A DNA stretch of 59,791 nucleotides from Pseudodonghicola flavimaris (GTDB taxonomy: Bacteria; Pseudomonadota; Alphaproteobacteria; Rhodobacterales; Rhodobacteraceae): the NCBI RefSeq assembly GCF_030164425.1, contig NZ_JASNJD010000028.1, positions 1 through 59,791 on the forward strand, in the 5' to 3' direction. Position 1 is the stretch's first letter. The number at the start of each line of letters is the position of its first letter. Below the pieces are notes generated by a model, which worked only from the letters and a program-made list of their open reading frames with translations, searched no databases and had not been told where the DNA came from. The position numbers were made by a program, and so were the translations under genes. Below are positions 16,574 through 25,798 of this stretch, piece by piece.

Positions 16574-17533
16574 TCAGAGTGACTTGCGGTATTTGTCCAA
16601 CCCGCCGGTGTGCATGACCCGGCCCATGAGCGGCACACCGATGATCTCTTCTGCTTTGACCGCCGCTGCGATCAGCTTGTCCAGATCAATGCCGGTTTCG
16701 ATGCCGAGCTCGTGACACAGGAACACTGCATCCTCGGTGCAGACATTTCCTGCGGCGCGCGCGTGGCCGTGGCCCGCGAAAGGACAGCCGCCAAGACCGG
16801 CGACGGAGCTTTCGAACATGTCCACGCCCATCGACAGGGCCGCATAAACGTTGGCGATCCCCAGCCCACGTGTGTCATGGATGTGCATACCGATGCGCGC
16901 CTCGGGCGCCAATTCGCGCAGGGCGCCGATCATCCGTTTGACCGCCTCGGGGTTTCCCCAACCCATGGTGTCGGCGACCACGAGGATCGGCACGGGGATG
17001 TTCTCTTCTTCGCATAGCTGAAGGATAAAGCGGAAATCGTCCAAGATGCGTTCTTGGGGGATGGGGCCCTCGAGGTTGCAGCCGAAAGCGGTCATCACAT
17101 AGGCCGCGTCGACGGTATATCCCTCTTCCTTGTAAAGACGGACCCAGTCACGTTGTTTTTCCCGCATCTCGGCCGAGGAACAATTGTTGTTCGATTGGGC
17201 GAATGCTTCGGAAGGATAGAACAGCAGACGCGGGTCGATATCGACCTCATGCGCGGTCAGGGCCTTGCGAAACCCTTTGTCGTTCAGCCACAGCGATGTG
17301 TAGTTCACGCCCGGTTTGCGCTTGATACGCTGGAACAACTCGCCGGTGTCCGCCATCTGAGGAACGTATTTCGGGCTGACAAAGCTGCCGACCTGAATGC
17401 GTTTCAAGCCGGTTTCGCTGAGCATGTCGATCAGTTCGATCCGCTCTTCGATCGGGTAAATCTTCTTTTCGATCTGAAAACCCTCACGCGGGCCTTCTTC
17501 ACGAAATTCTACGAATTTGGGAAAGTCGCTCAT
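16574..17533 (-). CDS. Hydroxymethylglutaryl-CoA lyase family protein
   Basis: A 319-residue TIM-barrel lyase of the HMGL/DRE-TIM class. EEGPREGFQIE near the N-terminus corresponds to the EVGPRDGLQNE motif holding the catalytic Arg. HIHDTRGLG carries the metal-binding His pair, and GLGGCPFAGHGHARAAGN includes the catalytic loop Cys, with two extra residues relative to the usual GGCPYAPGA. The ATG at MSDFPKF lies 4 nt after the carboxylase alpha stop. It would cleave a 3-hydroxy-3-alkylglutaryl-CoA to a beta-keto acid plus acetyl-CoA. Being downstream of an MCC-like carboxylase reproduces the liu logic; the altered loop suggests a substrate bulkier than HMG-CoA. Confidence 0.87.
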   Translation of the reverse strand: MSDFPKFVEFREEGPREGFQIEKKIYPIEERIELIDMLSETGLKRIQVGSFVSPKYVPQMADTGELFQRIKRKPGVNYTSLWLNDKGFRKALTAHEVDIDPRLLFYPSEAFAQSNNNCSSAEMREKQRDWVRLYKEEGYTVDAAYVMTAFGCNLEGPIPQERILDDFRFILQLCEEENIPVPILVVADTMGWGNPEAVKRMIGALRELAPEARIGMHIHDTRGLGIANVYAALSMGVDMFESSVAGLGGCPFAGHGHARAAGNVCTEDAVFLCHELGIETGIDLDKLIAAAVKAEEIIGVPLMGRVMHTGGLDKYRKSL

Positions 17534-17537
17534 TTCA

Positions 17538-19544
17538 TCACTCCTCGGATGGCAGGATCTCGGCGATGACCTGGCCGCGATCGACCATGTCCCCATTCGA
17601 GACGGATATATTGCTGGCGATCCCGGCCGCGGCCGCCCGGATCGAGATTTCGAGTTTCATGGATTCCATGACCGCGACCACGTCGCCTTCGGCCACGCTC
17701 TGACCATCGGAGACCTTGATTTCGACAATCATGCCGGTCAGCGGAGAGGTCACGGCGCGATCCGCCGCGGCATCGCCGCCGGCAAAGGCAAGGGGCGCGG
17801 CGGGCCGAAAGACCAGGCGGCCTTCGGGCGTATCCAGTTCGATCACGCCCGCGTGCAGGCGCGCGTCGATCAGATGGACGGTGTCGCCTTCGCCGACACG
17901 CCAACGGCCCGGGGTCAGTTCACGTGCCGACAGTATCAGCGCCTCGCCTTTCTCCGAATGGATGGTGTACTTGGCACCCGGTTTGACTGGACTGACGCGC
18001 AGTTCTTCGGATACCTCGTCAGAATCGGTAAGCGTCACGCGCTGCCCCGCTTCAATCGCATCGCCGCCCAGTCCAAGCCGCCAGCCGGTAAAGGCATCAC
18101 GGTTGGTCCAGGGATTGGCGTCTGTGTCGCTGCGCGACTGGGTCACGAAGAGAATGGCAGCGGTCGCCTTCCACAGATCTGGGCGGGTCAGGCCGGGTGC
18201 CTGTGTCAGCTCATCCAGCCTGCCGTCGATCCAGCGGGTATGCACCTGCATCCGTTCGAATTCATGGTTTCGCGCCAGCGCCGTTAGAAAGGCGCGATTG
18301 GTCTCGACACCTTCGACCGCGACATGATCAAGCGCCGTGGCCAGACGTGCCAATGCGGTTTCCCGGTCGGGCGCGTGCACGATCAGCTTGGCGATCATCG
18401 GGTCGTAGTAGGGCGTGACGGCATCGCCTTCTTCGACGCCGCTGTCGATGCGCAGGCCCGATGGCAGGCTGAGCGTGGAGAGCGTGCCCGTCGACGGGGC
18501 GAATTGCATCGCCGGATCTTCGGCGTAAAGCCGCGCCTCGACCGCGTGGCCGTTGATCGTCAGATCGTCCTGCACCAGTCCAAGGCCCGCGCCTTCGGCA
18601 ATCCGCAGGTGAAGCGCGACAAGGTCCAGCCCGGTGATCGCTTCGGTGACGGGATGTTCCACCTGAATGCGCGGGTTCACCTCAAGGAAGAAATACTCGC
18701 CACCCGCGACCAGAAATTCGACCGTGCCCAGCCCGCGATAGTCCAGCGTTTCGCCCAAGCGCACCGCGTCGCGTGCGATGTCGTCCAGAAGCGTTCGGGG
18801 CAGACCCCAGGCCGGGGCTTCCTCGATGACCTTCTGGTGGCGGCGCTGAAGCGTGCAATCGCGTTCGAACAGATGCACCACATGGCCCTTGCCGTCACCT
18901 GCGATCTGCACTTCAACATGGCGCGCCTCGGGCAGGAAACGCTCCAACAGCAGCCCTTCGGAGCCGAAGGTGGATTTTGCTTCGCGCAGCGCGCCTTCGA
19001 TGTCCTCGACCAGCGTGGTCTCGTCAGTGACGAGCCGTTGTCCGCGCCCACCACCGCCGCCGACCGCCTTGAGCAGCACCGGCAGGCCCATTTGGCGCAC
19101 CTCCTCGGCAATCTGCTCGGGATCGGACCGCGCACCTTCGGCGCCCGAAATCACCGGGACGCTGGCCGCCACGGCGGCCTCTTTGGCGCTGGCCTTGTCG
19201 CCGAAACGTTCAAGCGTTTCCGGCGTCGGCCCCATGAAGATCATGCCGGCGGCTTCGACCGAACGAGCAAAATCGGGGTTTTCGGCCAGAAAGCCATAAC
19301 CGGGATGGATCGCATCCGCGCCCACTGATTGCGCAGCGGCAATCACCGCGTCGATTTTCAGATAGCTCTCGGATGCAGGCCCGGCACCGATACAGACAGA
19401 TTTGCCGATCTCGCGGACATGCAGGGCATTGGCATCGGCCTGCGAATGCACGCCGACAGGGGTGATACCGCTGGCCCGCGCGGTGCGCGCGATCCGGCAG
19501 GCAATTTCGCCGCGGTTGGCGATCAGAAGCGTTTTGATTTTCAC
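17538..19544 (-). CDS. Acyl-CoA carboxylase alpha subunit (biotin carboxylase + BCCP), set 1
   Basis: A 668-residue fused alpha subunit. The biotin carboxylase domain opens with LLIANRGEIACRI, contains the ATP-grasp loop GGGGGRGQR and the active-site segment EVNPRIQVEHPVTEAI. A BT-like linker follows, then the biotinyl domain with ESMKLE, the target Lys being residue 630. Translation starts at a GTG preceded by GAGGAGCGAACC. The beta subunit gene is immediately upstream (10 nt) and the lyase downstream (4 nt). The length and order match methylcrotonyl-CoA carboxylase-type enzymes. It carboxylates biotin with bicarbonate and ATP; the acyl substrate is set by the beta subunit. Confidence 0.92.
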   Translation of the reverse strand: MKIKTLLIANRGEIACRIARTARASGITPVGVHSQADANALHVREIGKSVCIGAGPASESYLKIDAVIAAAQSVGADAIHPGYGFLAENPDFARSVEAAGMIFMGPTPETLERFGDKASAKEAAVAASVPVISGAEGARSDPEQIAEEVRQMGLPVLLKAVGGGGGRGQRLVTDETTLVEDIEGALREAKSTFGSEGLLLERFLPEARHVEVQIAGDGKGHVVHLFERDCTLQRRHQKVIEEAPAWGLPRTLLDDIARDAVRLGETLDYRGLGTVEFLVAGGEYFFLEVNPRIQVEHPVTEAITGLDLVALHLRIAEGAGLGLVQDDLTINGHAVEARLYAEDPAMQFAPSTGTLSTLSLPSGLRIDSGVEEGDAVTPYYDPMIAKLIVHAPDRETALARLATALDHVAVEGVETNRAFLTALARNHEFERMQVHTRWIDGRLDELTQAPGLTRPDLWKATAAILFVTQSRSDTDANPWTNRDAFTGWRLGLGGDAIEAGQRVTLTDSDEVSEELRVSPVKPGAKYTIHSEKGEALILSARELTPGRWRVGEGDTVHLIDARLHAGVIELDTPEGRLVFRPAAPLAFAGGDAAADRAVTSPLTGMIVEIKVSDGQSVAEGDVVAVMESMKLEISIRAAAAGIASNISVSNGDMVDRGQVIAEILPSEE

Positions 19545-19554
19545 GGTTCGCTCC

Positions 19555-21162
19555 TCACATCCTGAACACGCCGAAGTTGGTATCGACCTTGGGTCTGCGC
19601 GATGTCACATCCAGCATCAGCGCCATGACGTCACGGGTCTCACAGGGCTCGATCACGCTGTCGATCCAAAGGTTGGAAGCAAAATTATAGGCTCCCTGAA
19701 AATCTTCGTATTCCTTGCGGATCGGTGCCTTGAAGGCTTCCTCCTCCTCGGGGGTCCAGCTTTTGCCTTCGCGTTCGTTGATCTGCGCGCGGACCTGAGC
19801 CAGCACGCTGGCGGCCTGTTCCGGCCCCATGATTGCCGACCGTCCCGTCGGCCAGGCGAACATTGCGTCCGGCTGGAACGGGCGGCCCAGCATCGCCAGG
19901 TATCCGGCCCCGTAAGAGCCACCGGTGATGATTGTGAATTTCGGCACCCGGGCCGAAGACATGGCCGTGATCATCTTGGCGCCAGCCTTGGCAATGCCCA
20001 TCTGCTCGACCTCGCGGCCCACCATGAAGCCGTTCACATCGGCCAGGAACAGCAGCGGAATATCACGCTGGACGCAGAGATTGATGAAATGCGTCGCCTT
20101 CAGCGCGGCTTCGACGAAAAGCACGCCTGTATTGGCGATGATCCCGACCTCGTGGCCGTGGATGCGCCCCCAGCCGGTCATGATCGTGTCGCCATAAAGC
20201 GGCTTGAATTCGTGAAAATCGCTCTCATCGACCAACCGAGCCACGATTTCGCGGTTGTCGGTCGGCACCTTGGGGTCGCGGCTGATGAGCCCATAAATCT
20301 CTTCGACCGGGTAGGCGGGCGCACGGGGCGTTTCGGGCGTCTTGCGGGGTTGGGGTTTTTCGCCAAGATGGCTGACAATTTCGCGCGTGATGGCCAGAGC
20401 GTGGGCGTCATCTTCGGCCAAATGGTCGGTCACACCGGAAACGGACGAATGCATCTTGCCGCCACCCAGTTCTTCGGCTTCGACCTTTTCGCCGGTTGCG
20501 GCAAAGGTCAATTCCGGTCCGCCCAGATACATAAAGCCCTGACCGCGCACGATCACCACTTCGTCACAGAGCGCGGGGATATAGGCACCACCCGCGGTGC
20601 AGGGCCCCATGACCACGGCGATTTGCGGCACACCATCGCCAGACATGCCGATCTGTTGGTGAAAGATGGAGCCGAACTGGCCTTCGTCGGGGAAAAGGTT
20701 GGCCTGGTCGGGCAGGAAGGCACCGCCGGAGTCCACGAGGGTGATGACGGGCAGGCGGTTTTTCCAGGCAATTTTCTGTGCCCGGACGTGTTTGCGGCAG
20801 GTGATCCCGAAATAGGTGCCGCCCTTTACGGTGGCATCATTGGCGATGATCATGCACTGACGGCCTTCGATCACGCCAATACCGGTAATGATGCCGGCGC
20901 CGGGTGGAACTCCCTTGTGCATATTCAGTCCGGCCAACTCGCCGAGTTCCAGAAATGGTGTGCCCGGGTCGATCAGCCGTTCGATCCGTTCGCGCGGCAG
21001 GATTTTGCCTTTGTCCACATGACGTTTGCGCGCCATTTCGGGGCCGCCGACGCGCTGTAAGAGCCGGAGGGCATGTAGTTCATCGACCTTTTCGCGGTAA
21101 GACACGTCGTTGGCGCGGAAGTCGTCCGACCCGCTGTCGAGAAGGGATTTCATTCTAGTCAT
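19555..21162 (-). CDS. Acyl-CoA carboxylase beta subunit (MCC-like), set 1
   Basis: A 535-residue carboxyltransferase. Characteristic segments are ANDATVKGGTYFG, DSGGAFLPDQ, PCTAGGAYIPAL and GGSYGAGY. At residue 163 (FPDEGQFG) it keeps the Phe seen in methylcrotonyl-CoA carboxylases, so a small beta-methyl-enoyl-CoA is a reasonable substrate. Later it diverges from typical MCC: LAMLGRPF replaces the usual YGMCGRAY stretch. Its ATG overlaps the stop of the PaaK-like ligase gene (ATGA). With the alpha subunit and the HMG-CoA-lyase-like protein it forms a gamma-carboxylation module, one of three in the window. Confidence 0.9.
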   Translation of the reverse strand: MTRMKSLLDSGSDDFRANDVSYREKVDELHALRLLQRVGGPEMARKRHVDKGKILPRERIERLIDPGTPFLELGELAGLNMHKGVPPGAGIITGIGVIEGRQCMIIANDATVKGGTYFGITCRKHVRAQKIAWKNRLPVITLVDSGGAFLPDQANLFPDEGQFGSIFHQQIGMSGDGVPQIAVVMGPCTAGGAYIPALCDEVVIVRGQGFMYLGGPELTFAATGEKVEAEELGGGKMHSSVSGVTDHLAEDDAHALAITREIVSHLGEKPQPRKTPETPRAPAYPVEEIYGLISRDPKVPTDNREIVARLVDESDFHEFKPLYGDTIMTGWGRIHGHEVGIIANTGVLFVEAALKATHFINLCVQRDIPLLFLADVNGFMVGREVEQMGIAKAGAKMITAMSSARVPKFTIITGGSYGAGYLAMLGRPFQPDAMFAWPTGRSAIMGPEQAASVLAQVRAQINEREGKSWTPEEEEAFKAPIRKEYEDFQGAYNFASNLWIDSVIEPCETRDVMALMLDVTSRRPKVDTNFGVFRM

Positions 21163-22550
21163 GGCAGGTCTGGATATTTCCTGAGAACGAAGGCGACCTT
21201 AGCGGCGCCAGGTTTTTCGAAAGTGTCGGCCGCAACCAGGTGAACGTCGGCCTTGAAGACCAAGGAGTCGCGAAGCCGCTGCTCAATTTTCTTTTTGAGG
21301 GTGACGTCATCGGCCGGATCGCGATCGGGGCCCCGTTCGACAATCACCGTCAGCGCGCCCTGCGTGGTATGGCCCTCGAAATCGGCCACGATGCGCATGA
21401 CGCCGTTGGTGTCCGGCACCATTTCGGTAACGATGCTGTTGATCGCCGACGGGAAGACATTGGCCCCGCGCACGATCAGCATGTCGTCGGTGCGGCCGGT
21501 GCAGCGGATCTTCGGTCCGGTGCGGCCGCAGGAGCATTCGGTATCGATCACTTCGATATAATCGCCTGACCGGAACCGCACGAGCGGGCTCGCCTGGCGG
21601 CCGAGCGCGGTATAGACCATCTCGCCTTCTGCGCCTTTTTTCCAGGGAATGATCCTGCCGCTCTCCGGGTCGAGCAGCTCGGTCAGGACATAATCCATGT
21701 TGACCATGTGCATACCCGACTGGGCGTCGCACTCGGCCCAGTATGTCACGCCCAGATCGGTGCCGCCCAGCATCTCGGTGCATTTCGCACCCCAGGCCTT
21801 TTCGATCTTTGCCCGAATTGCGGGAATGCCGCCGCCGGGTTCGCCGCCGACGATCACGCGCTCGATACCCAGTTCGCTGGCCTTGCAGCCAAGTACCTCG
21901 GGAGCCTTTTCGGCCAGGTGCAGCACAAAGTTCGGGGCGCCGACCACGCAACGCGTGCGGGTGTCGGCGCAGGCGCGCAGCAGCCGTTCCGCACCGCCAT
22001 CGGCGCCCACCGGGACATCGATCGTGCCCATGTACTGCAATCCCTGCATCACGGGGATGCCGCCGACAAAGCCCTTGGCGAGCGAAAACGCGTGCAGCAC
22101 CATGTCGCCCGGCCGCACGCCATTGGCAAAGAAACAGCGTGCCGTCATCTCGTGCCACATTTCGGCGTCGGATTCGGTCAGGGCCACATATGAGGGGCTG
22201 CCGGTCGTGCCCGACGATGCCTGCATTTGGATGATCTCGTACATGGGCGCGGCGCGGTGTTTGCCGAACGGCGGATCGGCGGCCAGGCTTTCGCGGATCT
22301 CGGTCTTGTAGGTATAGGGCAGTTTCTGCAGGTCTTCGATGGTGCGGATATCGTCGAATTCCACACCGGCTTTCGCGAACTTCTCCTGATAGAAAGTCGA
22401 GTTTGCCTTGAGATAGGCCATCTGATCGCGCAGTCGCTCTTCCTGAATACGGCGCACCTCGTCGAGCGGCGTGCCCTCGATCGCGTGCCAGAAGCGATCA
22501 TTTACCTTGTCGGCGGCATCTTCCCGCCGGAAGCGCATTCCAAATTGCAT
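21159..22550 (-). CDS. Phenylacetate-CoA ligase (PaaK)-like AMP-binding protein
   Basis: A 463-residue adenylate-forming ligase of the short PaaK class. The phosphate loop is QASSGTTGSP, without the usual Lys after Pro. CSCGRTGPKIRCTGRTDDMLIVRGANVFPSA is represented around 340-370, with a Cys-x-Cys pair often seen in PaaK relatives. The C-terminal domain ends KPGAAKVAFVLRKY. It would activate a carboxylate, commonly aromatic or alicyclic, to its CoA ester in the cytoplasm. It lies between an acyl-CoA dehydrogenase and the set 1 carboxylase in one operon, which links the activated acid directly to dehydrogenation and carboxylation. The true substrate is unknown. Confidence 0.87.
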   Translation of the reverse strand: MQFGMRFRREDAADKVNDRFWHAIEGTPLDEVRRIQEERLRDQMAYLKANSTFYQEKFAKAGVEFDDIRTIEDLQKLPYTYKTEIRESLAADPPFGKHRAAPMYEIIQMQASSGTTGSPSYVALTESDAEMWHEMTARCFFANGVRPGDMVLHAFSLAKGFVGGIPVMQGLQYMGTIDVPVGADGGAERLLRACADTRTRCVVGAPNFVLHLAEKAPEVLGCKASELGIERVIVGGEPGGGIPAIRAKIEKAWGAKCTEMLGGTDLGVTYWAECDAQSGMHMVNMDYVLTELLDPESGRIIPWKKGAEGEMVYTALGRQASPLVRFRSGDYIEVIDTECSCGRTGPKIRCTGRTDDMLIVRGANVFPSAINSIVTEMVPDTNGVMRIVADFEGHTTQGALTVIVERGPDRDPADDVTLKKKIEQRLRDSLVFKADVHLVAADTFEKPGAAKVAFVLRKYPDLP

Positions 22551-22577
22551 GTCGTTCTCCGTTCCTAGCCGTGGCGA

Positions 22578-23738
22578 TCAATAGGATCGTGGCAGGCCCA
22601 TGACCTTTTCGCCGATAAAGCTCAGGCACAGTTCGCGGTTCACCGGCGCTGTGCGCAGCAGGCGGACCAGCGGGTACATTTCGTAAAGTCCCGTATCTTC
22701 GGTAAAGCCCGATCCACCATGCGCCTGAAGCGCCGCGTCGACCGCTTCGATCCCGGCTTCGGCGGCGGCATATTTCGCCATGTTCGACGACGCACCGGCA
22801 GGCAGCTTGTTGTCGAACTCCCATGCCGCGCGCCGGGTCATCAGACTGGCCATTTCGACTGCCGTATGCGCCTTGGCCATCGGATGCTGCACGCCCTGGT
22901 GCGCACCGATGGGTTGGCCGAACACATTGCGCTCGGAGGCATAGGCCACGCCCTTGTTCAGGGCGAACCGGCCGATGCCGCAGCACAAGGCGGCCAGGAT
23001 AATACGCTCGGGGTTGAGGCTGTCGAACAGGATCGAGAACCCTTCGTCCACCTCGCCGACCACATCCTCGGGGCCGAGATCCACATCGTCGAAGAACAGT
23101 GTCCACTGCTCCTCGGGCAGGGGGATCGAGATCTTCACCCGCTGCTTGTGGACGCCTTTTTTCTTCAGATCCACGGCGAACAGGGTAAAGCCGTCGGTCT
23201 TGCGGCTGACCTCGGTATGCGGTTTGGTCCGCGCCACCACGAGGCAGTAGTCGGCCACTTCGGCCCCGGTGATGAAGGTCTTTTCGCCCGACAGGCTGAA
23301 CCGGTTGCCTCGACGCTTGGCCAGCGTAGTGGCCTTCATCGTGTTCGACCCGGCCCCCGGTTCGGTGATCGCGAAACAGAACTGGATATCACCGCGGCAG
23401 GCGGCCGGCAGCAGTTCTTTCTTGTGGAACTCGCTCCCGTGGCTGGCGATATGGGCCAGCGACATGGTCGGCCCGACCACCATCATCAAAAGCGGAATGC
23501 CGTGATTGGCGGTGCCCTCCATGAACAGGGCCATTTCAGTCATACCAAGGCCCGCGCCGCCGAATTCCTCGGGCACCATGATGCCCAGGAAACCGTCATC
23601 GGCAATCTGCTTGAACATCTCGTGCGGGAACTCATGCCTGCGCGCGTGGTCCAGCCAATACGCATTGTCGTATTTCTGCGCCAGCTGGCCGCCATACTCG
23701 TAAATCTGGCGTTGTTCGTCGTTCAAAATGAAATCCAT
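22578..23738 (-). CDS. Acyl-CoA dehydrogenase ending in the MGLPRSY motif
   Basis: A 386-residue acyl-CoA dehydrogenase. The FAD loop AITEPGAGSN is canonical, and the C-terminal helix carries LQAHGGSGFTEDTGLYEMYP. The usual YEGT base segment is replaced by RTAPVNRELCLSFIG and the protein ends MGLPRSY, as in its paralogue at 13686. Neither the C-terminal Glu nor the helix-G Glu of isovaleryl-CoA dehydrogenases is evident (LNPERIIL has ER, but two residues out of register with my alignment, so this remains open). It starts 9 nt after the crotonase gene. It is probably specific for an alpha-branched or ring-bearing acyl-CoA. Confidence 0.9.
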   Translation of the reverse strand: MDFILNDEQRQIYEYGGQLAQKYDNAYWLDHARRHEFPHEMFKQIADDGFLGIMVPEEFGGAGLGMTEMALFMEGTANHGIPLLMMVVGPTMSLAHIASHGSEFHKKELLPAACRGDIQFCFAITEPGAGSNTMKATTLAKRRGNRFSLSGEKTFITGAEVADYCLVVARTKPHTEVSRKTDGFTLFAVDLKKKGVHKQRVKISIPLPEEQWTLFFDDVDLGPEDVVGEVDEGFSILFDSLNPERIILAALCCGIGRFALNKGVAYASERNVFGQPIGAHQGVQHPMAKAHTAVEMASLMTRRAAWEFDNKLPAGASSNMAKYAAAEAGIEAVDAALQAHGGSGFTEDTGLYEMYPLVRLLRTAPVNRELCLSFIGEKVMGLPRSY

Positions 23739-23747
23739 GTTTCGTCC

Positions 23748-24527
23748 TCAGGCCTTGAATTCGGGGGCGCGCCGGTTCTCGAATGCGTCGAGGCCCTCGG
23801 CCACGTCATCGCTGGGCAGTGCACGCACCGCGGCATCGCGCTCAAGCCGCATCTGCTGGTCGATACCAAGGTCCGCACCTTCGCGCGCCAACCGCTTCAT
23901 CTCGGCGATGCCGGGACGCGAGCGGGTGGCGATCTTCTGGCAGTATTCCAGCGAGATCTTGTGCAGGTCCGCATCCGGCACGATGTAGTTGACCAGGCCG
24001 GCCTCTTTGGCCTCGTCCGACTTGAGCCAGCGGGCCGAGAACATCAGGTCGAGCGCCCGGCGCTGCCCCATCAACCGCGTCAGCCGCTGCGAGCCACCCC
24101 AACCGGGAATCAGCCCGAATTGCGCATGCTGATCGCCAAACTGGGCGCTTTCGGCCGCAAAGCACACGTCGCAGGCCAGCATCAGTTCGATCCCGCCGGC
24201 CAGACACAACCCCTGCACTGCGACTACGACAGGGAGGGAGGAGGTTTCGAGCGCACGCAGGTTTTTCATGCCAAAGGCGATGAAATGGTCCAGCGCGGCG
24301 GGATCGTTCAATTTACCTTTCACTTCCACCAGATCGGCACCGGTGCAAAAGTGCTTGCCCTGCGCCCGGATGAGGATCGCCCGAATAGCGGGGTTCGCCT
24401 CGAATTCCGCACGCGCGACAGAAATACGCTCATGCACCTCAAGTGACAGGCAATTGAATTTCTCGGGGCGGGCCAGTTCGATGATGCCGGTGTTGCCCTC
24501 GGAAGTGACGAGGATGGGGTCGCTCAT
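23748..24527 (-). CDS. Enoyl-CoA hydratase/isomerase (crotonase) family protein
   Basis: A 259-residue crotonase. HFCTGADLVEVKG and CLAGGIELMLACD form the oxyanion hole and carry the first catalytic Glu. The second is lost: FGDQHAQFGLIPGWGG has Gln-His in place of the Pro-Glu. The same GDxHxxFG variant is in the crotonase at 2928, so the two form a subgroup. The start ATG overlaps the stop of the AliB-like dehydrogenase (ATGA), so it acts directly after that enzyme in the operon. It may hydrate a cycloalkene-carboxyl-CoA or a branched enoyl-CoA, with His or water relay replacing Glu. Confidence 0.88.
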   Translation of the reverse strand: MSDPILVTSEGNTGIIELARPEKFNCLSLEVHERISVARAEFEANPAIRAILIRAQGKHFCTGADLVEVKGKLNDPAALDHFIAFGMKNLRALETSSLPVVVAVQGLCLAGGIELMLACDVCFAAESAQFGDQHAQFGLIPGWGGSQRLTRLMGQRRALDLMFSARWLKSDEAKEAGLVNYIVPDADLHKISLEYCQKIATRSRPGIAEMKRLAREGADLGIDQQMRLERDAAVRALPSDDVAEGLDAFENRRAPEFKA

Positions 24528-25705
24528 TTCGAGGCTCCCTTCGCCTTCTTGTCATACTGCAGCGCCATGCGACCGACCTTCTCGCGGGCGATCACCAGCT
24601 TCTGGATCTGCGCGGTGCCGTCACCGATCTGCAAGCCGAGCACATCGTTGTAGCGCTGGTGGTGGGGCAGGTCGGTGGTGTAGCCGTAATGTCCGTGCAG
24701 GATCAGGCACTGGTGCAGGATCTCGCAGGCGGTTTTGGGCAGGTACCATTTGCACATGGCGGCCTGAGAGGTGTGGGGCAGGCCACGGTCGCGCAGGTCC
24801 AGCGTGTAATAGCAAAGCTGGCGCATCATGGTCAGTTGGGTCTCGGCCTCGGCCAAGGGAAAGCTGACACCCTGATACTGCACGATCGGGGCTCCGAATG
24901 CCTCGCGCTCCTGAACGTAGGCCCAGGTTTCATCCACCGACGCTTGCGCGGCCCCCAGGCACTCCAGCCCGATCAGTGCGCGGGAATAGTCGAAGCCCGC
25001 CATGATCGTGCCAAAGGCACGGTCCTGTTCCGCCATCATGTTTTCAGCCGGCACGAAAACATCGTCAAAGAAAACCGAGCCGCGCCCGACAGGCTTGGTG
25101 CCGATGTCGTCAAAATGGGTGCGCTTGATGCCTTCCTGGTTCAGATCGACGAAAAAGGCGCTGACCCCGCGTGAGCCGCCGTCAGGATCGCCGGTACGGG
25201 CAAAGACGACCGCCGCATCCGCCTGACTGGCAAAACTCATGGATGTCTTTTCACCGTTCAGCCGCCAGCCGTTGCCGGATTTCTCGGCCCTCAGAATCAG
25301 GTTCGCCGCATCCGAACCGCCGCGCGGCTCTGTCAGGCCCAGGCCAATGACCGCATCACCCGAAACAACCTTGGGCACCCATTCCGACGCGATGTCCTTG
25401 GAGGCATGTTTGGCAACCATTCCGCCCATGAGAGAGCCCAGAAGCTGCACGTAACTTGCGTTGAAATCGGCATAGGCGATCTCTTCGACGATCAGCCCTG
25501 ACGTGACAGAGCTTTCGCCGAGACCCCCGAATTCCTCGGGCAGATCGGCCCCGATCAGCCCCAGTGCGCCCATCTCCTTGATCAGCGCACGGTCGAATGT
25601 ATGGCCGCTGGCGCGTTCTTGATATGTGGGCGAAAGCCTTTCAGTTGCGAAGCGCTTTGCGGTCTCGCGAAACGCCTTCTGATCGTCTGTAGGCTGGAAT
25701 TGCAT
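24524..25705 (-). CDS. Acyl-CoA dehydrogenase, cyclohexanecarboxyl-CoA dehydrogenase (AliB)-like
   Basis: A 393-residue acyl-CoA dehydrogenase. The FAD loop is GLTEPRGGSD, and the C-terminal helix has LILHGHYGYT. The catalytic-base segment reads LQIGDGTAQIQ, placing Asp362 where most family members have Glu; from memory this IGDGTAQI form resembles AliB-type cyclohexanecarboxyl-CoA dehydrogenases. Helix G has FDYSRALIGL without the isovaleryl-type Glu. The start is fixed by CACGAGGAGGAGCACCG before the ATG. It heads the 13-kb leftward operon, 42 nt from the palindromic operator (site B). With the BadH-like protein at 36485 it suggests an alicyclic carboxyl-CoA branch. Confidence 0.88.
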   Translation of the reverse strand: MQFQPTDDQKAFRETAKRFATERLSPTYQERASGHTFDRALIKEMGALGLIGADLPEEFGGLGESSVTSGLIVEEIAYADFNASYVQLLGSLMGGMVAKHASKDIASEWVPKVVSGDAVIGLGLTEPRGGSDAANLILRAEKSGNGWRLNGEKTSMSFASQADAAVVFARTGDPDGGSRGVSAFFVDLNQEGIKRTHFDDIGTKPVGRGSVFFDDVFVPAENMMAEQDRAFGTIMAGFDYSRALIGLECLGAAQASVDETWAYVQEREAFGAPIVQYQGVSFPLAEAETQLTMMRQLCYYTLDLRDRGLPHTSQAAMCKWYLPKTACEILHQCLILHGHYGYTTDLPHHQRYNDVLGLQIGDGTAQIQKLVIAREKVGRMALQYDKKAKGASK

Positions 25706-25744
25706 CGGTGCTCCTCCTCGTGAGCGAAAATCTTCTTTCCAAAA

Positions 25745-25773
25745 ATCTAACAAATGTTAGAATGTATATCAAG
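25745..25773 (-). promoter_or_regulatory. Divergent promoter with palindromic operator (site B)
   Basis: Leftward, a CTTGAT -35 box and a TTAGAT -10 box are spaced by 17 bp. The perfect palindrome CTAACAAATGTTAG (25747-25760) fills the spacer and touches the -10 box. It lies nearly midway between the dehydrogenase start and the dienoyl-CoA reductase start, so one bound repressor could silence both operons. Confidence 0.7.
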
Positions 25774-25798
25774 TGCAGTTTTGAGGAGGAGAACCAAA

